Source: Zeugodacus cucurbitae
Taxonomy: Eukaryota > Arthropoda > Insecta > Diptera > Tephritidae
Reading direction: 5' to 3'
Length of the DNA: 64,000 nucleotides
Assembly: GCF_028554725.1 (NCBI RefSeq)
Contig: NC_071667.1
Location: 80,142,001 to 80,206,000, forward strand
Shown piece by piece: positions 13,205 through 25,200 of this stretch. The notes under the pieces were generated by a model. The model was not told the origin of the DNA. It ran no database searches and saw only the letters and a program-made list of their open reading frames with translations. Numbering within the stretch: the stretch's first letter is position 1; the number at the start of each line of letters is the position of its first letter. Made by a program: the position numbers and the translations under genes.

Positions 13205-16200
13205 TCATTTCTTTTGGTCCGTTTCATCTTGCATGAGATCCTTCATCATGTCCAGCGATTCTTTGAGCGATTTGGCAAAGCGCGTTGTGCTTGTATCCTC
13301 GCAGGAATAAAATGCGGATATACAAAAGGTAATATCATCAGCATGCGGATTATATGAGCAGCCATAGCCGCGTGGCGTTACTGCGCCATAACCCATGAAA
13401 GCGTCTGATTTTGTTGCCACCTGTTAATTATTTGCAAGTATGTTGGATGAATTTGTATTTAAAGCACATTCTCCGTTATATACATATACAAATTCGATAT
13501 AAATGTGTGTTCAAAAAATAACGGGATTTTTTTTTATTTTATTCATTCGTCTACATTAATTGTATCGCCTTCAAAATAGTCCCCATTCGATATCATGCAC
13601 TCCTTCGAACCGTCGAAACACATCTTTCGATTTTTGTGATAGCCTTTAGCTCTTTCAACGATATCTCGTTTAAGGTTCTTCTTATTTTTGAATATAATAT
13701 ATGTATATAGAAAATTGTGTAGTTCTCTAGGGGCATGAATATCAAACTAATATTAAAAAAAAATAATACAAAATAAAAAAAAATTAAAAATTGGTATTTT
13801 CTAAATTTTTTTTAAATTCCCGTTATTTTGAATATCAAACTAATAAAAAAAAAATAAAAAAATTGAAAATTGGAATTTTGTAAAAATTTGTTTTTGAAAA
13901 TTCCCGTTATTTTTTGAACACAGCTCTCATATGTACTTATGTACATAGTATATTGTTTGTAGTGCCAAAAAAAGACTTACACTGCCTTATATGTATCTAT
14001 TTCTATATTGCAATTACAAAATACATATGTAAGTACAGTCGTGTGGCTTCCATGTTGTCGAGTGCGTTGTGCTTTAGCATAATCTAAATGGTGCATAGTG
14101 AACAAATAAAAGAGTGCAGTGCTGCTCGGTGTTGTGCAAGCGACATACTATATACACACATGTGTGCTGTTTGAGATTCGTGTGTCCTTGAGTGTGAAAC
14201 TGAAATACCAAAGTACAGGTGTACACAACAAGTGCATGGTGAAAAAAATATAGAGAACAGTGCTTCTAAAAGTTAGGCTTAAATTTGCAAATATTGATGA
14301 ATTTTGTATATACGATACACAAATGATAAATAAAGATAGTGTGATATAAAAAATAATATTCTGCAAATATTTGTTATAAAAATTATAAAAATAAAAACAA
14401 ATGGAAAATGGAACAAAGGTATGTAGGGCGTATCGCCTCCTAGCGTTGTATCCTGAGTAACTTTAAATTTAAAGGTCCATCTCGGGGCGATCATAGAAGT
14501 GCTTACTTAGATTGCAAGCGCTTTGCCGAATCATGAGGGCTTTTGATCCATTAGGAGTGTTTTTTGGTATCACAAAGGACAACCTAACCTAACCTAATGT
14601 TGTTGGAAAAATTCTAATTTTTTATGAGTTTTGTAAGAGCAATTGATCTATAAAACTGGGGTGATGGGTTTTTAGTTCCCCAATTAAGCATTGAACTTAT
14701 CTAAATTTTTATTAAAACTATATCTCATTTCCTTTTAATATACTACTACATATTGCAGGCCATCTCCGTTGTGGTTTCGTGCGTTTTAGAGAAGTTTTAC
14801 CGGCCAACAATCACACGACGAGCTTTCGATTGAACTCAACTATTTAATTTATGTATCTAGTTTTCATTCACTCCCACAAATCCGTACAGATGTATTCTTG
14901 ATCGACGTTCGAAAATCGTGCCCCATAATGCCGAACTCCTTTTTATTTACATTAAAACGGTAATAATACGACCTATACCTGCTTTTAAGACTTAAATGAT
15001 GTTAACTAACTCACTTTTCTGGAATTACAACCTTCTTTAGTCTTAACATTAACATAGTTAAGATTACGAAGAAGATTGCCAAACCGGTACTTGACCGTTA
15101 AATATGCTGGGACAGATTAATCGCAAGACCTATCAAATCAAAGGTCCTAGATTTTTTAACCCATGTAATTTTAGAAGAATGAGAGCTCTACAACTTCTCT
15201 CCATAATTATCTATTTGATTCTGAGAACTGATCACTCTTTATTGTAGACTGTACTTAACGAGTTTTTCGATATAAATAACGTAACAGAAATAAAAGATTT
15301 TCTAGTTCTGTGCTCTTTAAACAATCCCAACTCTATTTCATCCGTGCACAAGAGCGGCATGAAGCATAAACACCTCCGGATTTTCTTTCTCTGCTCTCTG
15401 TCTCGATGCAATGTGCTCCCTCTCTTATCTAATGCATTCATGCTAACGATTAGACGACCGTAGTCAATTCGAAGGAATAATTCCAAAACAAAATTTAAGC
15501 CCCGATCAAAGTTAAATATATTTTTGGCGTAGACTTATGTATAGATTTTTTTTGTTATAAATATTTGTTTAACAAAGCAATTGTACGAAAGATCGTTCAA
15601 TTTATGCCAACATAATAAGTTGTGCAAGTCTTTGGGTGTGTCATTAAAGAAGTGCAGTGCATTGTAATGAATGAAATATAATGAAAGTACTGCAATACTA
15701 ACATGGAAAAAGTAAACATACCTGACTTGTGCTCAACAAGAAAATATTGGCAGTTTTAAACGTTTCATGGTTGAAGAGCTCATGCACCTGACCGTTATTG
15801 AATTCTTTACTGGCTTCACGTAAACCCAACAACGGTATATCGATGCCATGACCGAGTATGTTTTGCACCATTATTTCGGTTTGACGATTACAGGCAATGC
15901 GGAAAAGTTCTTTGAGCTTGTCTTTCTATTTAGGAGAAAAATTAAAAAAAAAATCATTAATGATGTATCTCTTATGAAGACGCTCAACAGTGCTTACATT
16001 ATAAATGCTGAATTTAACTTTACGCGCATCATCATCCTCGCCCTCACTTTCCAAGGGCACATTGGCGCCTTCACCTTGACACATGGCTGTGGCCCATTCC
16101 AGTGCCTCATTGTGGGAAGCGCGTATGCAATCGACACGACCCTAAAGAAAAAGGATTTTATACATATGCATATAGAATATATATATATCAATATATATTT

Positions 16201-19200
16201 ACATACCAACAAGAATCGCCGTGTGGAAGCACTCTCGTATGTGGCTACGAAATGACCATATAATCTGTTTTAAAGAAACAAATAGAGTATAATTCAATAT
16301 TAATTAATGGTCTTTCACTCTTACTTGAAATAGGACAACTGTAGCATGAGCTGCAAGAAGGCATCCGGACTGCATTTGCATTGCTTGATGAAGTTTTTGC
16401 CATAACCTTTGTAACGGTACACATACAAATCAAAGTCACCGATTGCCCTGTAATTGTTAGTATTTCATATAAATTGCCGTTATTCATTACCCGACCCTGC
16501 AACACTTACTTGTCGACTGCGACGGCAGCCTGTTTAATACGCTCCTCCATTTGCGGTGTTATGACCCATGGTATACGTTCGGGTGTCGGATCCGACGGTA
16601 CACTATTGCATGCCGATTGCTTTTCTTCCAAATTTTTATAGATTTTCTCTATGACATTCACAATGGCATCGCCCTCCGAAAAGGAATGCTCATAGTTAAT
16701 ACCCCAAGTACCGTCTGTGCAGATGATTATTTGTAGTACTTTGTCGAACCAACGATTGGCAGAATTGTAAGCGCTACCACCGCCATGTATCATTTCGTGC
16801 AACATATTCGTATCATCGCGATCACCAACTAAATAACCGGTTGGTGTGGCGCCGGTGAATGTATACGCATTGAATGTATTCGGTAGCGGTTCATCGATGC
16901 ACAGCATACATAAAGCTTTCTCAATCAGCAAAATACTATTCTGATTGACTTCATTCTCGAGCAGTAAATTCCGATTTGTGGCCCAACGTGTGCGCTCCTC
17001 GGCAGTAAGTAGGCCCACCATTGGTGGTTTTGTTGGCAAACAGGGTGCATCGCTGAGTACATACAAGATATTTGAAGCGATTTCAGTCTCCGAGATTTTG
17101 CCACGACTACTGGTTTTCAAGTTAATACAATACATCTGATTGCGACAAACGACAATCACATGTTCGTCACACTTCTCACCGCGCTCAGCTATGTATTGGG
17201 TGTCGCGTTCCAAACCGGGTATGCGGCATGAACCCAGCGGTCGATAGTATTGTGCCATGCAGAGTGGTTGGTTTTTCTCACGAGAACCTGCGCGATCGTT
17301 GGGTAAATTGCCGCTATACGCGTTCATATGAGTTTGTTAGTATATATTAATGTTTCATGCGATTTATATCGGTTAATACATACCTGTCCAGTAATTCCTT
17401 ATGCTGCATGATGCCGCTCAATAGGAGTGCTGCAAAGCGCGCCACGTCGTGCACCGTTGTAAAACGGACGGGTGGCATTGGCATGCCGGGATTTGAGTTG
17501 ATTGGTAGCGGCAAACGGACATCCATGTACATGTCATTTAACCAATAATTGTAGGCCTGTAAAGAAATATTGCCGGCAAAATTTAAGAAATATTCTCAAT
17601 TTTTGGAAAGCAAGCAACAACAGCAACCCCGAAAATACCCAGAGTAACAGGTTTCAAGCGAATCCGTTGAATTTTTCAAAAATGCGTCTGCCATCTTGGA
17701 TCAGCCATTTTGTAATTCGTGATCCCGAAAATCACCGAGTAGCAAGTTTCAAGCATATACGATGAATTTTTAATAACGCTGTCCGCCTTATTGATTTTTT
17801 GAGGTTATGTCAAAACCCTGAACTGAACTGAGCGAAATAGGCTTCGGATTCTCGATCTCAAAGACATAAGATACACATAGTAAGGTCCCCAGGTTAGAAC
17901 CAATAATTTTTTTGTGTGACTGTGCTATTAAATCATTGCATGTTCAACATCAAATAGAACAACAGATACGCCCATTATGAAGTTGAGACCTATTAGTTCC
18001 CGTCAGCTTATTGAGAATAACTATAAGTAACTCAATCATTCCATATCCCCCTCTAGCACTTCTATTTTGGATACAAATTTGTAAAAAAAATATATAAAAT
18101 TGGTTCAAACATTCTCCAATATAACATGTATAGCGATTTGGTCGAGTTTAAGGTCAAACGGTATACTTTCGGCGAACGAATGATATAGATATGGGTTCGT
18201 GAGCAGATTTCGAATGTATAATACCATTTCATCATGGATCAAATATGGTATATACCATATATGTATGTTTCTATACTGAACATGGAATGTTTATGTAAAC
18301 ATGAATTTGTTGATTTTGATATGCACCGGAATATGATAGGAATAATTGGTGTTGAGTAGAAGATACGCAGATAAATAGTTGTGAAAGAGAGCTCATTTGA
18401 TATGAGAGGAAGTGCGCACAAAATTCCAACTGTGATAATTCAACAATAAATAAAAATTTGTATTCGAAAATGTCATTAGAAATGCTCGTAATTTAAATTG
18501 ATAACTGTATGTACGAATATCACAAATTGTTTTCACAATGTCATTGATCTTCCTAATGACTATCACTGTTCGTCCGTGATACTAAAATTGATTGATGTTA
18601 CGATAAAACCCTCAATACTCTCAGCATATTTGTTGTGAGCTACGTTTTTCGTGCACGTAGAATCAAGCTCATTGAGAAATATGTATAATAATTGAACAGA
18701 TATTTGTTAAATATTTATATTTAAGGTCTGTTCACATAAAAGGGGTTAAAGGCAAAAAATATTAGAACTGGTTTTAGATACATATGTATATCGTGCCATT
18801 TTCCATTTTATATATTTCCTTCAATTTTAAATAAATCATAATTTTGTAAAATGCCCAATTCGAGCACGAGTAATTGAATTTCTGAGCATATATTAAAAGA
18901 CCTTTGCTTTGGAGTTTAATTAATGATGTAAAACCTGAAAACTTTTTGATTGGTTGAAAAGACTTGAACCTCTCTGAGAGATCGTATCTTTTGTTAGCGT
19001 ACTAACTTCAACTAGAATACTGTCAAAATAATGCCCGATATAGGTGTTGTCCTAAATGTGATACGATCTATATATATTGTCGAAATGACATTACAAACGT
19101 GTTTCCTAACCACCATATTTGTGCATTTTACATTTTCTTCTTTCTCGGATTCCAAAAGTGGCTCTCTCGAAAATGATTTTACTCAAATGATGACCTCCCG

Positions 19201-22200
19201 ATTGAAAACATTTAACTTCTTTAAACGTTTAGAGGCTTCATAATATCGAACCTGTATCGAAATATTGAAGCACAACAAATGTCGAATAATAAAGTTATAT
19301 TTCCATTAAAAAAAAGTTGGATTGTTAAGCTCTTTTATAGGTTATTTTGGATTTTAAACGGGAATGAATGATAATTTGAAATTAGTAGGGATTTTTTAAG
19401 ATTTTCATCATCAGAAAACATCAATAGTCGAAGTCGGGGTGATTTCAATCACAGATTTCAGTTTGAGAGCGGAAAATAATTCTAAAACATTTCTTAGAGG
19501 GGAATATTGTAGAGAAATTCGCACTCTAGTTGGAAGAGCTCATTCCACTACCCAATTCAACAGGCAGTATCCTGCCAAATGGTCGATCTGTCCGCCCGCC
19601 ATTGTTAACAGATCGCGAGCAGAATTCAATTATTAAGTCTTTTCAGCGTGATCCAAGAATGACAGCTCACTTAGCACAGCTTCAGATCCAGGAGAGCTTT
19701 TCCAAATCGGTTTCCGATTATGCAGTACTTCGTATCATAATAAGCATATCAGAGTCGCCTGCAAGAAACCCATGATTTCATAAATCATTGGCAAAAGCGC
19801 CTAACAGTTGCTAATAAGGTTATATCAAAGCCAACTGTCTTCTGGAATCATGTAGTATTCTCAATTGAGAGTAAATTCTGTGCATTTGGATTTAAGCGAA
19901 AAGATTTGATATGGAGGAAAATTGGACTTGGGTTGTAAAACATGGACAGCTCTGAATCAGAGTCTATAAATTAACATTTTAAAACAATTTGGCTGAAAAT
20001 GCTCAGAATTTGGAATTGATTTTAAAAATAAAACTAAAATACAAAATGTTGTTAATAAATAATAGAAAAAATAGATTATTAAAGTGAATGAGTTTATTTA
20101 TGTTTAAAAAGATAATTATTTGAATATACTATATACATAAATGGTCGAACAAATAGTGTTGAAAGTTTTATTTTAAATTTTTTGGGGTGTACGCAGACAT
20201 AGAAGATCTGATTTAAAAAAAATGTTGTGAAAATGTAAAATATACCTTTCATAATTTGGTTTATATGGCGTGTATAAATTAACAAGTCAAAAAATGTGCT
20301 TTAAAATTCCCAAAAATAAAACTATGACTATAAAATTTAGTTTGCCTCAATGAAATTCATGTTATCTAAGATGCTGTTGTCATAATTATGATATAGACGT
20401 ACATTTATTTCAGTTGTAATTTTTGTTTTAGGTGTGGCCTTTTCCGTTACCACGCATAAAATCTTGGCAACCTTAGTGGACCCACGTTGGTAGTTCATGC
20501 TAATCGAATATAATTTTACGAGTGTTGTAACAAGCAACAAAATTCTGGAATGTGTTGTAGTATTTACACAAACAAAAACAAAAAAGAAATGCTATCGGAA
20601 AGATAAGATTGACAAATTTTCTGATACAATTAAAATCAATCAGATCGCTATCTACATAGCAATATTTTCGGTCATGAAATAATAGCTGCGACAAGAACAA
20701 AAATAAAAAATAAAAATATCACTATAAATAATGAGAACACTTGTAACAATCAAACAGTTCATCAATTTCATTTGGATACGCTCGGAACGCAGCAGCAGCA
20801 GGACACCAAACAGAGCCAGAAATGAAAGGTAGGCGGTCTGACGAATTTCAATATATGTTATAAAATAGAAAGAAAACAAACTTAACAGTAAAAAAGAAAA
20901 GTAAACAACTTAAATTCGATTCATTATAAAATAAACTGTAACTAATAATAAAAACTTTTCACCTCACTAGTATTCGCGCTGACCCTAACGGCTCTCTGCC
21001 TGGCAAATGTGGCACAAGGCTTAGATTATGAGCTACAATGCACTAAAGATGAGATGGGTATACGTTGGCCAAGCTATCACAGTAGCTCGGAATTCTACAT
21101 GTGCAATCGCATTGGCGGTAAATCTCTTAAGATGTCCTGTGGACATGGCGAACTTTTCACATTTGTACTGCAATCGTGTACATCACCCGGAAGATACATT
21201 CCCGCACCACCAATGAACATTTTACCAACTAGTTCATCAATGACACCTGATTTCTCGTTACTGCCTAAGCCAATATACTCCAACGAAGATAAGCCATCAA
21301 TTGTTTTGGCTCCTCAACACCCACCTGTTATAAGCGGTGAACACCCCAAGCCAATTACTCATGAACTACCACATGAAAGTGATGTCAAGGAAAGTGAAGG
21401 GCCTATCGAAACTAAAGAGGAACTATCAGAAATGCCGCCATCGTTACCTATTAAACCTATAGCTCCCGGTGTCGATGTGCCACTACCACCCACACCAGCA
21501 CCAACACCACCAGTTGTCAAGAAGCCCGTCAAACCGCAACCCCAAGTACCCGGAAAGAAACAGCTCGCAGCACCAAATAAGAAACAACCCGCAGCACCTA
21601 ACAAGAAACAACCGGCCCCAACAGATAATAAGAAGAAACCAGTTCAACCCTCAAAAAAACAACAGGTTCCAGAAAACCACGAACCAAAAGCGGTAAAAAA
21701 ACCACCAACGGCCAAGAAGGCCCAAAAGCCAGCACCAGTTAAAGAGTAGAATACAATATAAGATATAAACTTTTCAATTTAATTTGTAACTAACCCCTCA
21801 TTCAAAGTAACGTTATGTACACAGTCAGTTAAATAAGCGGAATTTCAATACTACATAAATACAATAAACTGATTAACCACATTACGTCTGCAGCATAAAC
21901 TTGATTGCAAAATTTTCGAGTACCGGAACCTTGATCTGCTGCTTTCTATTAACCCTCATTACAATGGTTTGCCATTTTTATTCGTCCTTACATAGAAGAA
22001 GAAGAATGTCTAGAAGAATAAACTCTCAGAATTTTGACATCCAACATTCATAGCTCTAGTTTATGCGGTTTTAGAGGTAAGGCAATTTTTTTGAACACAT
22101 ATAGGTTATGTCAGATTGCACATTAGAAATTGCGTCAATGTAATAGTCCTTTATAGTCCTTTGGGTTAGAAAACAAACAAACATATGTCTCATATGTTAT

Positions 22201-25200
22201 CTCAGCAAGTCTAAACTGCATCTACTGTTATGTACATCATCCCACTACGGGATTATTCAAAAATACTTTAAATATTTTACAAGGTCAACCACTCATTTGC
22301 TACATAATACATTTGGCACCATTGCTGATAATATTTTGGCTACAAAGCAGCTCCTCAGTTTAGTATTAATTGCGCAATTAGTTTAATGCATCATTGTATG
22401 GAAAATTAATTACTAATTATTATTATTAATTGGACAATTAGGTAATTGCATAGTAAATTGAGAAAACAAAGTTTTTAATTAAAAGTTAAAATGTTTTGAG
22501 TTAAATTGAGCCTCAATTAAATATAAATTGAACAATTCAACTCACTTACTTAATTTATTACTACATATATACCAATTGGTTATTATGTGATTAGTTAATT
22601 GCATCATAGACTGATAAATTGAGATACAATTTATTGTGAATTAAATACTAATTGGACTAATAATTAATCACACAATTGAAGAATTAACTTATTCACTTTT
22701 TTGATAGACTCAATTTGAAATTGAATACCAATTGGATATGAGTTAATGGCAACAATACTAATTGCAATGGCAACAATTAACTAATTGCGCATTTATGTTG
22801 AATTAAGATCATTTACAAATTTAATTGATGACATTTAAACTGTTAAATTACATTTAATTTAAAGACGATATTGTATGTATATTGTATTGTAGCTAATCCA
22901 AGCATCCACTTAGGTGTTGAAACAAAATTTAGCACATATAAACTTGGAATTTGAGGATATTCTATACTACCATTATACAGAGGAAAGATTTGTATGTATG
23001 TTTGTAATAATAAACTCAAAAACTACTGGGCCGATTTCAAAAATTCTTTCACCACTGGAAAGCTACATTCACCCCGAGTAACATAGACTATATTGCTAGA
23101 ATCTCTACTTTGGTTCCCAGATGAGGGTATCAAATAGACTCCGTGATGGAGAATCTTAATCTGAGACAGAAAACCCTAGTGCAAGTCATTTTCTTCGCAT
23201 CGCAATCGCAATCGCGTGCCAGAGAGTCAGTAACGAGAGCTCGCAGCTGCTTGCTGAATAAAATTTCAAAACCTCCCAAGTACGCGCTTGAGAGTCGAGT
23301 ACGGAGCGTGTGCAACGGCTTGAAGAACAAAACATTAGAAATATACAAGCTCGCACTAGGGCGTCGAACTCTGAGCGTTCCCAACGCCTTCATAATCATA
23401 GAGAAAGACATCGGACACCAAAAACTAGTGTTCGTAATCAAGTTTTAGCTCATTGCAAATAAAATAAAATTTCATATTCGAATTTTCTTCATTTTACGGA
23501 GCGGTCTGCTAGTAAATAATATAATGATTTCTGCCTAAAGCTATATGTTAAAAAAATTACTTGGTGATTGAGAAATACTGAAGAGATTTTATTTTCGGCA
23601 TAATGTCAGCTTTGGTATCTGGAAACTAGATAGATTTAGTCCGATTTCGATATTCGTGCTTAATTTCAATCTTCATTGATATGTGAATTGGCTATTGCAA
23701 AGTGAAAGTGAATTTAAATGTTTGATCTACTAGAGCGTGGACTCCACTTTAAAACACCAAAAGTTGATTTCAACTTTTAGACACGAGATCGCTAGCACGA
23801 ACGGAAGGACGGACGGACAAAAATACATATGGAAATTTATTGGTATGATGGAAATCGGCATTCACATTTCAAAGCCAGTGCACTTATGTAAATATATATG
23901 AAATAATCATTTCGAGACATTCGTTGTTATTTTATTGCTTCCGGATTTTTGTTGGAAGTTAACGTTTGTTAAAACGTCATCTTACGAATTTCACATACCA
24001 CATGTTAATATTACTTCAACCTTTGATAAGCAGTATAATTACCAAATTCACACACTTGCTAGGTGATAAGGTATCAAGCAAACATACATATATACATACA
24101 TACAAGCATACATACGGAGAGTGAGTCTGTAGAAGATTAGTTTTAATAAAGAAATGTTCCAAATCAGTTTCTGAATGGGAAATGTCATTTGCCGCACAAT
24201 TACAAGCTTTGGCATTAACAAGACTTAACAAGCTGATTAAAATTGCTTGCCAAACGACTGATTGCTATACGGCATGAATTCGCATATAAACGGATTGAAC
24301 GGGTGATTGAAGTCAGTGTTCCCAGCAAAGCGTACAGTACAACGACGACAACATGAAGACAAGTGAGTTCAGTTGAGTTGCGAATATATTCCAATATCTA
24401 AATTCTTTATTATCCTTTAATGTGATTTTGACTTATTAACCAATTCAAAAAACGACTACAAGTACAAGTATTTTTAATTCTTAAAATCATTAATTCCTTC
24501 ATATTTTATATAGATTTATATATGTATTTAGATATGAAATATCATGCATATCCATATTAAATATTTTCAGCATTTGGAGTTCTTTGCGCCATATTAGCGG
24601 TACATTACGTTGCGGCACAATGCAATCTGAGGACCTATACTACACAACTGAAGCCGGCTTGTGATCTAAATGATATTTATATTAAATGGCCTAATTATGC
24701 CAATCTCAGCACATACTATACCTGTTTTGGCGTGGGAAATCCAGTGTTGACACCATGTCCAAGCGGGGAATATTTTACCTATGTATATCAACAATGCAAC
24801 TATTGTAACCAATATATTCCGGCACCTCCATGTGAAAATCTGAAAACACAAAACCCACCCAATTGTGTACCTATTGGCAGTGGTGGTAGTAATGGCAGTG
24901 CAACAACAGCATCATCTTTACCAACACCATACTATCCGACTACAGTTGTTACGAAGCCACCAGCAACTAAAAGACCACCTGTAACTAAAGCACCACCTGC
25001 AACTAAAGCACCTGTAACTAGACCACCTAAAAATCCTCCAACTGGGCAACCTCCATCGGTAGGGCCCACACCACCATCTGGAGTTCCGACACCTCCAGGT
25101 CCCCCGGGAACTCCAATCCCTGGACCACCGTCACCAGTAACTAATGTCCCAGGTGTACCTCAACCTCCAACACCAGAACCAACTCCACCATCAATTAATA

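Noticed and set aside
20337..20540. 67-codon minus-strand frame with gene-like composition
   Set aside because: No ATG at its start, no credible partner exon (the only nearby donor would give a 23-bp intron), no domain.
23130..23448. Overlapping frames of about 100 codons on both strands
   Set aside because: Explained by a degenerate tandem repeat inside a Helitron-like element.
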